64,000 nt of DNA from positions 1-64,000 of the forward strand of contig VGHK01000007.1 in NCBI GenBank assembly GCA_016868305.1, written 5' to 3'. Both the position numbers and the translations under genes were made by a program. This stretch comes from Betaproteobacteria bacterium. Its GTDB lineage: Bacteria > Pseudomonadota > Gammaproteobacteria > Burkholderiales > Burkholderiaceae_A. The notes beneath the pieces are model-generated. The model ran no database searches. It had not been told where the DNA came from and saw nothing but the letters and a program-made list of their open reading frames with translations. The first letter of the stretch is position 1. Each line of letters begins with the position of its first letter. Below, in pieces: positions 42,984 to 51,905 of this stretch.

Positions 42984-44060
42984 CTAGTTAGCTACCGTAG
43001 GACGGGGTCCAGTGGATTCGCCCGGAGCACCCGAGGCATCGCGCTTGGGAAAGGCCACCATGGCTTCTGACTGATTCCTGCGGGTAGCCTCTTGAATGGT
43101 CTCGCGGTAGCGCTGTTGCTCAAGTGCAATCAAGGCTTCGAGCTGACGCTTAAGGTTATTTACGTTACTGCCTACCGTCTGCAGCTGCTTGATATCGCTA
43201 TTTACCGTAGAAACTTGCTTGGTAACGCCAGAGACTTCTTTGGTTACCGAACCAAGCTTGGAGGAGGTTTCGGCCAGGGCCTTTGACTGCGCCTTGATCT
43301 GACCATCAAGCGACCGAACCTGCTTTAAAAGCTCCTCGATCTGCGGATTAGGCGGAATGGGCCGTGGCTTGGCGAGCTCTGCAAAACGCGCCACGTCCTC
43401 TTTGGCGCGCTTGGTCTGAGCCTCGTCCTGAGCCTTGATCGTTGCAGCAAGCTGTTCTACCCGGGCAGCAATCTGCTGATAAGTTTTGCCCAGCTCTTCG
43501 TTACGCTGAGACATGGCCAGCATGTCCTGGTTGGTAGAACGTACCTGGGCAAGGTTGTCGCGAAACTCAATAAGCTGGGTGCCCATCCGCACCATAAGCA
43601 TGTCGGCCTGGTTGATCTTGCTGCCAAGCTGCACACTCATTGCCGCAAAGACCCCGGCCGCACCGAAGATAAAGATTGCGGAAGCACCCAGAAGCGCCCC
43701 CGATATCTTTGCGCCTCGGGCTGAGCCCTTTGAAATCTTCAGTGTGGCTTCGCTTAAAGACTTATGGCTAAGCGAGGCAGAGCTTGCGGCCTTGTTGGCA
43801 ACTTCGGCAGCATCCAGCACGGTAGCGATAATCTGCTGCAGCTGTTCTGCGGCCTGCTCAGCCTGCCGACGCGTCTCCAGGTGCGCCTTTTCTGCGGCGC
43901 GAAAGTCGGCCTCTGCCGCCCTGAGCTCTTCGACGAGCTCTGGATCTATGGGCTCCTGGGCAATCGCCTGTTCCAAGGCATCCGAAATGGGAGCAGACTC
44001 GCTGTCAGCCCCGGTGGGCGATTGCTCGGAGGCTACTTCGGTAGCTTTCTCTTCAGCCAT
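42984..44060 (-). CDS. Unrecognised single-pass coiled-coil membrane protein
   Basis: 358 aa, not recognised. An acidic N-terminal third with coiled-coil heptads (AEADFRAAEKAHLETRRQAE), one membrane segment at about 135-157 (KISGALLGASAIFIFGAAGV), then about 180 residues of predicted coiled coil (LAATIKAQDEAQTKRAKEDV, SLDGQIKAQSKALAETSSKL) and a basic, disordered end. It would span the inner membrane with a long helical region on one side, as in some methyl-accepting or envelope-bridging proteins. It is the last gene of the fliK-flhB operon; its start overlaps the Asp-Arg-repeat gene by 28 bp. AAGGTAAG precedes the ATG. Confidence 0.7.
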   Translation of the reverse strand: MAEEKATEVASEQSPTGADSESAPISDALEQAIAQEPIDPELVEELRAAEADFRAAEKAHLETRRQAEQAAEQLQQIIATVLDAAEVANKAASSASLSHKSLSEATLKISKGSARGAKISGALLGASAIFIFGAAGVFAAMSVQLGSKINQADMLMVRMGTQLIEFRDNLAQVRSTNQDMLAMSQRNEELGKTYQQIAARVEQLAATIKAQDEAQTKRAKEDVARFAELAKPRPIPPNPQIEELLKQVRSLDGQIKAQSKALAETSSKLGSVTKEVSGVTKQVSTVNSDIKQLQTVGSNVNNLKRQLEALIALEQQRYRETIQEATRRNQSEAMVAFPKRDASGAPGESTGPRPTVAN

Positions 44061-45109
44061 GGGCTTACCTTTCTCGATAATTCATTAGGCGCCGTCGCCG
44101 ACAAAGCGGGAGACAGCCGTCTTCTTATATCGGCTGTTTCTGTCTGAATTCCAGACATTCTTTTCGATAAACCCGCAATATTTCGGAACATCTCCACGGG
44201 TTCATAAACAGGCTTAGGCACCTGGCGCAACAGCTCGTCTACTCTCAAAGGCTGGCGGGTGCCCCGGTGGGGGTGCACTGCTGGCTCCAGTACATCCTCA
44301 GGTAAGTCTATGCGGTCACGGTCAGTGCCGCCGTCTGCTCCGCCCCCATAACGGTCTTCGGCGAATGGTCCACCCGCCCCACCCTGGTATCGGTCCGTAT
44401 AGGCATCGGCAGACCCCCCTCCCTGCATACGGTCTTGGATGCCGCCAGCACCAGCCCCGCCGGCATTGCGGTCCTGGATGCCACCACTGCCCATGCCGCC
44501 TGCATGGCGGTCTTCAATACCAGTATTACCCATTCCTCCGGCAAGGCGATCTTGAATACCGCCATTGCCCATGCCTCCGGCATTACGGTCTTGAATGCTC
44601 GAGCCTCCGAAGCCGCCCCGAAAGTCGTCCTTAAAATGGGCTGCACCAAGAACAGGGCCATCGGCAGAACTGGTATTGGGCGCCTGTCGGTCAGCACCGA
44701 GCATACGATCAGTAATTCCTGCTCCGGCAGAACCACCTGCAAATCGGTCCCGTAGCGGCTCGGCCTGCAGCGTGGGGCCTTGGGCACCTGAGGACGATGG
44801 GCTGGCGGAGGTTTCGCCGCCAGCAAACCGGTCCCTTCCAAACGAACCAGTACCGGCTGGCCCAAAGGCCAGGCGGTCTCGTCCCAGTTCGCGGGCCTCT
44901 TCGCTCTGCGGCGTTGCCCTGCGGCCTATGGCATCGCCGGAGCCTTCGACTACAGAGACCTCATGCGGCCCGCCCAAGCGAATAATCTCGCCACCGCGCG
45001 TGCTCCAGCGCAGCCGTCGCTTGAGCCCCTTCGGCTGGGCAGGCGAATCCGTTGGGGCGCTGCCATCGCCTCTGGCTTGAGGTAACGGCTGGTCTACAGG
45101 GTCATCCAT
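44033..45109 (-). CDS. Unrecognised protein with 13-residue Asp-Arg/Gly repeats
   Basis: 358 aa, not recognised. A basic N-terminus (GLKRRLRWSTRGGEIIRLGG) and DRFAGG motifs lead to seven tandem 13-residue repeats at about 170-260 (consensus GGIQDRNAGGMGN), then a basic C-terminal segment LRVDELLRQVPKPVYEPVEM and KVSPWLKRKLPK. No signal peptide or membrane segment. The conserved Asp-Arg pairs at fixed spacing suggest a repetitive binding scaffold. GGAG 7 nt before the ATG supports the start. It overlaps the next gene by 28 bp and follows the SPOR-like gene by 51 bp, so the three are a unit. Confidence 0.75.
   Translation of the reverse strand: MDDPVDQPLPQARGDGSAPTDSPAQPKGLKRRLRWSTRGGEIIRLGGPHEVSVVEGSGDAIGRRATPQSEEARELGRDRLAFGPAGTGSFGRDRFAGGETSASPSSSGAQGPTLQAEPLRDRFAGGSAGAGITDRMLGADRQAPNTSSADGPVLGAAHFKDDFRGGFGGSSIQDRNAGGMGNGGIQDRLAGGMGNTGIEDRHAGGMGSGGIQDRNAGGAGAGGIQDRMQGGGSADAYTDRYQGGAGGPFAEDRYGGGADGGTDRDRIDLPEDVLEPAVHPHRGTRQPLRVDELLRQVPKPVYEPVEMFRNIAGLSKRMSGIQTETADIRRRLSPALSATAPNELSRKVSPWLKRKLPK
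44330..44605 (-). repeat. Seven tandem 13-residue DR-x-AGG repeats
   Basis: Units such as IQDRNAGGMG, IQDRLAGGMG, IEDRHAGGMG, IQDRNAGGAG, IQDRMQGGGS, YTDRYQGGAG and AEDRYGGGAD follow each other every 39 bp. The central copies are closest; the outer ones decay, the pattern of expansion and slow divergence. Confidence 0.85.
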
Positions 45110-45160
45110 GGCAATACTCCGTTTAAGCTTGTTTTCGGCCAGCCATGGTCGAAAACCAGG

Positions 45161-46900
45161 TTACTGCGAGTTGGGAAGCAGTGGGCGAATCTTCGATGCC
45201 TCACGTACCCACATATCTTTCGGCAGACCAGGGCGATTCATAAAGGTTCTGGCCTGGGTGATTGTGGGAAAGGGCCCAGAGACCAGAATAAAGTTCGGCC
45301 CCTCGGCGCCAATACGGGTAAGTTCGACCAGCCGAGCCAGCCGCAGGCTGGGATTGCGCCGCCAGAAAGCCTCAACCACTTCCCGCTCGCCTGAGGACAT
45401 GTGCTGCACATAAAAACCAGCCGGAATAGACTTGATCTCGGTCGGGGCATTACCCGCTGGGGCCTGCGCAGCCGATGGCGGGGTGTCTGGGCGGGCGGTC
45501 GGGGGTGGTGCGGGCTGCGGAGTTGCGGTGGGCGCGGTCGTCGTAGCCCGCGGCGCGGGGGCGGGGGCGGGGGCCGGAGCCGCTGCCACAGGGGCGGGGG
45601 CGGGGGCCACTGTCACCGGAGCAGCGGCAGGGGCCGTCTTGGCCGCCAGCCGACTGGCGGGATCGGAATCTTCGGGAACGGGCAGGGGCCCTACCAGGCC
45701 CTTGGTGGCTGCCGACCCAGACGGCGCTGTTGCCGCGCCCTGCGCAGACCCGTTGGTATCTTGCGCGGCTGGGCTCGGCTCGTCTGCACCTGCAGGCCCT
45801 GGCATTGCCGTTCCGGGCGCGCCTGGCAGACTAGCTCCCGAACCCGAGGGCTCCGGTGCTGGCTCCAGACTCTTATTCTGAGCGCTAGTAAGTTCCGGAC
45901 GCTTGGACGTGTCATCGGCCATGTGCTGCCATAGGGTAAGCAGGGCCGAGGCCGCCAGGGCTGCAAGGCCCACCCAGAGGATCGTGGGCATCCGCTTTTT
46001 GGGCTGTGCTGCCGATAAGGCAGCGGCGGCTATGGCTGGGTCCACAGCCATGCGGGCTGCTGCAGCCGATGACTCTTGGAAGGCAGGCTCTTCGCGCAGG
46101 GCAGCCGAACGGGCAGATAGCGCAGCCAGGGTGGTCTCCGCGGCGAGTACCGACGCCTTGGAAGATGCTGACGCTAAACCATTGTTAGCTGCGGCTGGAG
46201 CCCCTGCTGCACCCGACGCCTCCGAAGGCGTGGGATCTGCCAGGGCTTCTTCGGCACGGGCCAGCACTTCTAGTGTTTCCTGCAGCGTACGACTTGCCTC
46301 ATCCTGGCTACCAATATAGGCAAGAAGAGCTTCAGCCTCGGGCAGCTGGCCCTCGGCATGGGCCCGCTCTCGTAGCGCCTTTGCCTCATCAGCCGTGGGC
46401 CCAAGCACGTCCCATCGGATCATCCGCCTGCCGAAGGCCTCTACTTTCTTTCCAGCCTCAGGGTGTGTATGCAGTAGTAAGGCAACCCGGGTGTTCGCAC
46501 CCGGAAAGTCTTTGAGAAGTCGGGCAAGCAGCTGCATCTCGCGTATGCCGGTGGCACGGCCATCGTAGACCAGCAGCAGCCTGGCTGGCGCGGTGGAACC
46601 CTGAGGCTTGAGTGCCTCAGACACGGACATGCTCGCCAGAATTCGGTTAAACCGGTCGATCAGGGCATCAGTACTATCGGGGGAATAGATCTCTACCGCG
46701 AGCTTGGCGGTATAGCGCAGGGCATCAGCCAGAATGCGGCCGTAGTGGTCGAGCAGCGCGTCGCTCTCTGACACTAAGGCCACGCTGCTCGAATCCTCCG
46801 CAATGGCATTTACCAAGTGCTTTAAGCGCGCCTCATCGCTGGGGCGCAGAAAAATATCGGCAGATGGCGGCAGAGAGAAGCTGGGGCTTTCGGTAGTCAA
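45161..46900 (-). CDS. Unrecognised membrane protein with degenerate AAA and SPOR-like ends
   Basis: 579 aa from TTG 46900 (GAGG 5 nt upstream). Residues about 10-230 resemble an ExeA/DamX-type ATPase domain, but the Walker A position reads VSESDALLD with no GKT/S, so ATP binding is unlikely. A membrane segment lies at about 308-328 (MPTILWVGLAALAASALLTL). A very Pro/Ala/Thr-rich linker follows to about residue 490. The last 85 residues, starting SIPAGFYVQHMSSGEREVVE, have SPOR-like layout, suggesting binding to peptidoglycan. It follows flhB by 18 bp. DamX-like architecture is the closest parallel; its role in motility is inferred from the operon. Confidence 0.7.
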   Translation of the reverse strand: MTTESPSFSLPPSADIFLRPSDEARLKHLVNAIAEDSSSVALVSESDALLDHYGRILADALRYTAKLAVEIYSPDSTDALIDRFNRILASMSVSEALKPQGSTAPARLLLVYDGRATGIREMQLLARLLKDFPGANTRVALLLHTHPEAGKKVEAFGRRMIRWDVLGPTADEAKALRERAHAEGQLPEAEALLAYIGSQDEASRTLQETLEVLARAEEALADPTPSEASGAAGAPAAANNGLASASSKASVLAAETTLAALSARSAALREEPAFQESSAAAARMAVDPAIAAAALSAAQPKKRMPTILWVGLAALAASALLTLWQHMADDTSKRPELTSAQNKSLEPAPEPSGSGASLPGAPGTAMPGPAGADEPSPAAQDTNGSAQGAATAPSGSAATKGLVGPLPVPEDSDPASRLAAKTAPAAAPVTVAPAPAPVAAAPAPAPAPAPRATTTAPTATPQPAPPPTARPDTPPSAAQAPAGNAPTEIKSIPAGFYVQHMSSGEREVVEAFWRRNPSLRLARLVELTRIGAEGPNFILVSGPFPTITQARTFMNRPGLPKDMWVREASKIRPLLPNSQ

Positions 46901-46918
46901 GACATCCTCAGACGGAGA

Positions 46919-48073
46919 TTAATGGACCTTTTCGGGCTTACCGTTGACATCGAACTGCATCGACTCCGGAACCTCTGGATGCGGCTTCTGCGGTACAGAT
47001 CCATCGGCGCTGGCAGTGTTCATGTTAAAGACGTAGGCAATCACCTGGGCTACGGCATAGTACAACTCATGGTGGATCGGCTGGTCAATCTGTGAGGTGA
47101 AGTACAGGGCCCGCGCCAGGGGAGGTGCGGCAAAGATCTCCACGCCATGCTTGGCTGCCTCTTCGCGAATGCGAAAGGCGATGGCATCGGTGCCCATGGC
47201 CAGAACGATTGGTGCTTCATCACCATTCGGATCGTACGCCAAAGCGACCGAAAAGTGCTCTGGGTTGGTAATGACCACGTCGGCGTCCTTTACCTTTTGC
47301 ATCATCCGGCCTGCGGCCATTTCCATCTGACGCTGGCGGATCTTGCGCTTGATCTCCGGATTACCCTCAATGTCCTTCATCTCATCCTTGACCTCCTGCT
47401 TGGTCATTTTCATGCGCTCATTGAACTGGTGCTTCTGATAGGGCACATCGATCATGGCGATCAAGACAAGCGTGCAGGCAACAATAAGGGCAGAAATACC
47501 GATAAGCTCGGCCGACCGGGTAAGCGCGGGCCGCAGGTCCATGTCCGCAAGGGTCATAAAGTCGTGAATCTGCAGCAAGATCGTGAAGTACAGCGCCGTT
47601 GCCACAAGGCCAAACTTCAGAATAGCCTTGGTAAGCTCCACCAAGGCATTAAGGCTCACCATCCTTTTTATTCCTGAAATCGGGTTGAGCTTATTAAACT
47701 TGGGCTCCAGCCCCTTCCAGGTAAAGTTAAACCCACCGGTAACGCTCGACGAGACGATGGCCACAATAAAACTGACGATGAAAATTGGGGCTATAACCAA
47801 AAAGCCATAGAACATCGCCCGGGCAAGGATGCCGGGCAACAGGCTGGGTGTGTCAAGCGCCCGAAAATCGAAGTTAAAGCTGGCCGAGAAATTGTCCGTG
47901 GTCTGACCAAGAAACCATGCCCCGGCCAGAAGCAGCACGACCAGCACCAGAACCAGTTCCGCTGCGGCAGGAAGTTCTTTGGATCGGGCAATCTGCCCCT
48001 CCTCACGCGCCTTTTCTAATTTTCTGGCGGTTGGGTCTTCGGTCTTTTCGAGGTCTGAGTCTTGGTCCGCCAT
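46919..48073 (-). CDS. flhB: Flagellar export switch protein FlhB
   Basis: 384 aa. Cytoplasmic N-terminus (DLEKTEDPTARKLEKAREEG), four membrane segments, then the autocleavage domain. The cleavage motif is NPEH (ITNPEHFSVALAYDP) in place of the common NPTH; Asn and Pro, the scissile pair, are retained. C-terminal APPLARALYFTSQIDQPIHH is normal. FlhB changes substrate specificity from hook to filament types after FliK acts. Start ATG adjoins the fliR stop. Confidence 0.95.
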   Translation of the reverse strand: MADQDSDLEKTEDPTARKLEKAREEGQIARSKELPAAAELVLVLVVLLLAGAWFLGQTTDNFSASFNFDFRALDTPSLLPGILARAMFYGFLVIAPIFIVSFIVAIVSSSVTGGFNFTWKGLEPKFNKLNPISGIKRMVSLNALVELTKAILKFGLVATALYFTILLQIHDFMTLADMDLRPALTRSAELIGISALIVACTLVLIAMIDVPYQKHQFNERMKMTKQEVKDEMKDIEGNPEIKRKIRQRQMEMAAGRMMQKVKDADVVITNPEHFSVALAYDPNGDEAPIVLAMGTDAIAFRIREEAAKHGVEIFAAPPLARALYFTSQIDQPIHHELYYAVAQVIAYVFNMNTASADGSVPQKPHPEVPESMQFDVNGKPEKVH

Positions 48074-48859
48074 TTACTGTAGCCCCAGAATCATACGAAT
48101 CTGCTCAAACGCCGACATCCAGAGCCACTGCATCCGCGCGGCAATCGAGTTCATGCCGGCATAGAGAATAAGAAAGCCTGCGAGAATCATGGCAGGAAAG
48201 CCTACGGCAAATATATTTAAGGTAGGGGCGGCCCTGGTCACAACCCCAAGACCAATATTTACGGTTAGCAGAATTACAAGAATGGGTAGCGCCAGAAGCA
48301 CACCGCCCACAAACATCATAGAAGACCAGGCAATTAGGTGCCCCATGGCATCAAGGCTTAAAAGGCTCTGACCAATCGGCAACAGGTGAAAGCTTTCAAG
48401 CAAGAGTTGCAGTAGCAGGGCATGGCCCCCCAGACCCAGAAAAATAAGGCTTGCCAGTATCACCAGAAACTGGGCAATCACAGGAACATTACCCAGGTTG
48501 GGGTCCATCATATTGGCCATCGCCAGGCCCATACTTGCCGCAATGGCATGGCCGCCCACGACCACGGCCGCCATGGCCACCTGCAGCATTAGGCCCATGA
48601 GGGCACCAATGGCCACCTGGTTAAATACCTCTAAAAGCCCAGCAGGGGTAGTGGGGTCCAGGGCGGGCCATTCGACCAGGGGGTAGATGAGCCAGGTAAG
48701 GGCAAAGGCAAGCACCACGCGAATGCGTACAGTGACAGCGTTAATCGAGAGTACTGGCGCGATCATCAAAAGCGCAGAGATGCGGATCATGGGCCAGAGG
48801 AAAAAGACAAACCGGTCTACGATGTCGGCAACCAGCAGAGACGATGCGGGAGTGATCAT
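48074..48859 (-). CDS. fliR: Export gate protein FliR
   Basis: 261 aa inner-membrane protein with about six hydrophobic segments (FFLWPMIRISALLMIAPVLS near the start, GFPAMILAGFLILYAGM near the end). Normal length. It joins FliP and FliQ in the export gate. It lies between fliQ and flhB with no gap before flhB. Confidence 0.94.
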   Translation of the reverse strand: MITPASSLLVADIVDRFVFFLWPMIRISALLMIAPVLSINAVTVRIRVVLAFALTWLIYPLVEWPALDPTTPAGLLEVFNQVAIGALMGLMLQVAMAAVVVGGHAIAASMGLAMANMMDPNLGNVPVIAQFLVILASLIFLGLGGHALLLQLLLESFHLLPIGQSLLSLDAMGHLIAWSSMMFVGGVLLALPILVILLTVNIGLGVVTRAAPTLNIFAVGFPAMILAGFLILYAGMNSIAARMQWLWMSAFEQIRMILGLQ

Positions 48860-48901
48860 GGCACCGGGAGCAGCAAAGTACGAGTCGCGATACGAACCCG
48901 G

Positions 48902-49171
48902 CTAGCCAAAAAGCGCCGGGATGCGCTGGAACACCGATCGTGTGAACTCGACAATGGTGGCGATCTGCCAGCCCCCAAAAATCGAGAGTGCAATACCCAT
49001 GGCAACGAGCTTAGGAATAAAGCTCAGGGTCATCTCGTTAATCGACGTGGCTGCCTGAAAGATACCCACCAGAAGTCCCACCGCGAGGGCAATGCCAAGC
49101 AAGGGCAAGGACACCAGCATGGTAATAAAAAGCGTATGTCGGGCTAGGTCTACAACACTGGAGATGTCCAT
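48902..49171 (-). CDS. fliQ: Export gate protein FliQ
   Basis: 89 aa from ATG 49171, the standard length; the in-frame ATG at 49237 would extend it into fliP. Two membrane helices: DLARHTLFITMLVSLPLLGI and PKLVAMGIALSIFGGWQIAT. QAATSINEMTLSFIPK is diagnostic. It lies between fliP and fliR. Confidence 0.95.
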   Translation of the reverse strand: MDISSVVDLARHTLFITMLVSLPLLGIALAVGLLVGIFQAATSINEMTLSFIPKLVAMGIALSIFGGWQIATIVEFTRSVFQRIPALFG

Positions 49172-49188
49172 ACAAAGACTCCTTCGGT

Positions 49189-49929
49189 CTACGGGTTCAC
49201 AAAGCTTGCCGCCATTGAGCCCATGATTAGGCTCCAACCATCGACAAGGACAAAGAGCATGAGCTTGAAGGGCATCGAGATCATCATGGGCGAGATCATC
49301 ATCATCCCCATAGACATCAACACACTGGCAACCACAAGGTCGAGCACAACAAATGGGATATAGATCAGAAACCCGATGGTGAAGGCGCTCTTGAGTTCTG
49401 AGGTGAGAAAGGCCGGGACCAGCGTGGCAAAAGGCACGGTCTCTGGGCCACCGGTTATCTCCTGACGGGCAATCTCTAAAAAGAGTGCCAGGTCATCCTC
49501 TCGGGTCTGGCTCATCATGAAGGCATGAATCGGGGCGCGCACATTGGCAAGCGCCTGATCAAAAGGCATGGTCTGGGCCAGATACGGCTGAATGCCTGTC
49601 TCCCAGACCTGGGTGAGGATGGGAGACATAATGAAGATAGTAAGAAAAAGAGACAGCCCCACCAGCACCTGATTGGGCGGGGTACTACCGGTACCAAGCG
49701 CCTGCCGAAGAATCGACATGACGATGATGATCCGTACAAACGAGGTCATCATCAGCACCAGCGACGGAATCAGGGTAAGAACAGTGAGCAGTGCTAAGAG
49801 CTCAAGCGTCAGGCTATAGCGCCCCCCTTCTACCGTAATCGCTGGTAATCCCTGGGCGAATACCCAAGATGGCATTGCTGCAAATCCGAGAGCAACAAAA
49901 GCCCTATGCAGTCTTAAGAGCATCTGCAT
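49189..49929 (-). CDS. fliP: Export gate protein FliP
   Basis: 246 aa. Cleavable signal (RAFVALGFAAMPSWVFAQG) then four membrane segments. Family blocks LIPSLVLMMTSFVRIIIVMS, LRQALGTGSTPPNQVLVGLS and the C-terminal SMGMMMISPMMISMPFKLML are intact. It nucleates the FliPQR gate. Order fliO-P-Q-R is standard. Confidence 0.96.
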   Translation of the reverse strand: MQMLLRLHRAFVALGFAAMPSWVFAQGLPAITVEGGRYSLTLELLALLTVLTLIPSLVLMMTSFVRIIIVMSILRQALGTGSTPPNQVLVGLSLFLTIFIMSPILTQVWETGIQPYLAQTMPFDQALANVRAPIHAFMMSQTREDDLALFLEIARQEITGGPETVPFATLVPAFLTSELKSAFTIGFLIYIPFVVLDLVVASVLMSMGMMMISPMMISMPFKLMLFVLVDGWSLIMGSMAASFVNP

Positions 49930-49932
49930 GGC

Positions 49933-50394
49933 TCAGGCCCTTCGCTTAAAGAACCGCACCAGCCCATTGGGCATGCGGGCATGCTCGAGCACTGCCGCAA
50001 ACGACAGGGCGCCGGCAGGGGCAGACCCCCCGGTCTGAGGAGAAGCGGCCGAAGGCGGTGTACTGGCGCGCGGTGCCAAGCCATACGGCGAGGCCTTTGG
50101 CAGCACTGCAGTCTCGCCGGTTACAGGGTCAGTCCATTCGGCCAGCGCGGTAATCTGTGTTGCCGATACGCCCACGAGAATCTCGCGGTCCTTGACCCGC
50201 AGCAGCACGATTTTCTGTCGCGTTCCGGCAGAAAGGCTCTCTAGCTGCTGAATCTGACGCTGGCCACCTGCTGTAAGTGACATACCCTGCATGCGCTTTA
50301 GGGCAAAGAGCAGCAGAGCCAAAAGGCCCAGGACCAGCAGAAAGCTGCTGGCCAGGCCAATCCAGTTAAGACCGGAAGATAAAGAGGGTGTCAT
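49933..50394 (-). CDS. fliO: Export gate assembly protein FliO
   Basis: 153 aa. One N-terminal membrane segment (WIGLASSFLLVLGLLALLLF), then a cytoplasmic domain with QQLESLSAGTRQKIVLLRVK and REILVGVSATQITAL, diagnostic of FliO. It assists FliP assembly. The C-terminal 50 residues are Pro/Ala/Ser-rich. It lies 3 bp before fliP and 89 bp after fliN. Confidence 0.9.
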   Translation of the reverse strand: MTPSLSSGLNWIGLASSFLLVLGLLALLLFALKRMQGMSLTAGGQRQIQQLESLSAGTRQKIVLLRVKDREILVGVSATQITALAEWTDPVTGETAVLPKASPYGLAPRASTPPSAASPQTGGSAPAGALSFAAVLEHARMPNGLVRFFKRRA

Positions 50395-50483
50395 GGTGTC
50401 GGTTGCCCGTCGTAGGTAATGTCTGTTGCCTAAGGGGTAGCAACAAACAGGCCAACGACACCTGTCGGGAAAAAAGCTTTACA

Positions 50484-50810
50484 TTACAACTGCTTAAGGC
50501 GCTCCGCTGCGGGAACCACACGGGTAAGACGAATACCATACCGGTCGTTGACGAGAACAATCTCGCCCTGAGCGACTACGGTGCTGTTGACCAACAAGTC
50601 AAGCGGCTCGCCTGCCAGCCGATCGAGCTCCACCACGCTGCCCTGGGAGAGTCGCAGTAGGTCGCGGATTTTGAGAGAGGCCCGCCCCACTTCGATGGAG
50701 ATCGTCACAGGAATGTTTTGCAGCACCTCGGGGTTGATCTGGCCACGCTCTGCCTCGTCAACGCCCTCCTCGCCCTCGGGGAGTTCCTGCGCTTCTACGG
50801 TGTTGTCCAT
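50484..50810 (-). CDS. fliN: Motor switch protein FliN
   Basis: 108 aa. After an acidic N-terminus, the SpoA domain shows IPVTISIEVGRASLKIRDLL, LSQGSVVELDRLAGEPLDLL and DRYGIRLTRVV. It forms the lower C-ring with FliM. AGGA lies before the ATG and 9 bp separate it from fliM. Confidence 0.96.
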   Translation of the reverse strand: MDNTVEAQELPEGEEGVDEAERGQINPEVLQNIPVTISIEVGRASLKIRDLLRLSQGSVVELDRLAGEPLDLLVNSTVVAQGEIVLVNDRYGIRLTRVVPAAERLKQL

Positions 50811-50819
50811 GATGATTTC

Positions 50820-51821
50820 CTAGTGGGTTTCGATCTCGCCAATAACATCTAGCGAATGCTTAATTTGAATGGCCATCTGGGTATCAACCACGCCCACATC
50901 GGCCTGATAGACACCAATATCTGAAATATTGACACGCGCAGCCTCTGGCTTTTTGAAGTACAAGACATCACCGACGCGCAGGTTCTGCAGGGTATGCAGA
51001 GTCGTAGGAACCTGCCCTAAGATAACCTGCATCTGCAAGGCTGCCTCATAGGCGGCGTCTTGCAGCTGCGCATGCCATACCCGCTCGGAGCTCTCATTGC
51101 CGTCGCCAGTCTGCACCCGACTGCGCAACACATCACGTATGGGTTTGAGCGAGGCATAGGGGTGGACCAGGTCGATAAAGATATCTTTGGCGTTGTCGAC
51201 CTCAAACCGGCTGAGCACCACCAGGTCGTTTTCATCGGCAATCTGGGCAAACTGCGGGTTGATCTCGGAGTTCACCTGCTCAATATCGAGCTTGAGCACC
51301 GGAGACCAGCCCTCTTTAAGAGCCCGATAAAAAATATCGAGAATAATGCTGATCACCCGCGTCTCGGTGGGCGTGAACACCCGAGTGGGTGGCAGCGCCC
51401 CCTTGGTAGCCGCGGCGCCAAAGCCCCCAAAAAAGACATCCAGTGAGCTAAAGATCACCTGCGGCTCGATCACCACCAGCGAAAAGCCGCGCAGCGGGTT
51501 CATGCGAATCATGTTGACTGACAGCGGTGCCTTGAGCATCTTCAGGTAGTCGCCATAGCGAACAATCTCTGCCTTAAGCGGGGCAATTTTGGGGGTAGAC
51601 CGTAATACCTCCACAAGCCCCAGGCGAAAGAGGCGCAGCAGCCGCTCATTGATCATTTCAATGGCGCCCACATTAATGCCAAGCGTGCTGTCTTCACTGG
51701 CCAGGTCGTGCTTACGCACCCTAACCCGGGTGTTATAGCCGGTGTCTACGGCAATAGAACCATCGTCAACCCCCTCCTGCAGGGCCGCTAGTTCTTCTTC
51801 GCTTAATAGACCTGTAGACAT
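50820..51821 (-). CDS. fliM: Motor switch protein FliM
   Basis: 333 aa, standard length. N-terminal CheY-binding peptide LLSEEELAALQEGV, a variant of LSQxEIDALL. Central CheC-like domain with the GGxG loop FFGGFGAA and IDLVHPYASLKPIRDVL. C-terminal SpoA domain NLRVGDVLYFKKP. It transmits CheY signals to the C-ring. It lies between fliL and fliN. Confidence 0.96.
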   Translation of the reverse strand: MSTGLLSEEELAALQEGVDDGSIAVDTGYNTRVRVRKHDLASEDSTLGINVGAIEMINERLLRLFRLGLVEVLRSTPKIAPLKAEIVRYGDYLKMLKAPLSVNMIRMNPLRGFSLVVIEPQVIFSSLDVFFGGFGAAATKGALPPTRVFTPTETRVISIILDIFYRALKEGWSPVLKLDIEQVNSEINPQFAQIADENDLVVLSRFEVDNAKDIFIDLVHPYASLKPIRDVLRSRVQTGDGNESSERVWHAQLQDAAYEAALQMQVILGQVPTTLHTLQNLRVGDVLYFKKPEAARVNISDIGVYQADVGVVDTQMAIQIKHSLDVIGEIETH

Positions 51822-51905
51822 GGTGTGAATGTTCTTTGGACTTTTTCTGACCCGGAAGGGATACGCGTTATCAATAAAGAGCGGCTGTCATCTGACTGTA
51901 ACGCG

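Noticed and set aside
44365-45080. Plus-strand ORFs opposite the Asp-Arg-repeat gene
   Set aside because: They reflect the repeat and GC content of the minus-strand gene and have no start context; the minus frame has a good ribosome-binding site and operon position.
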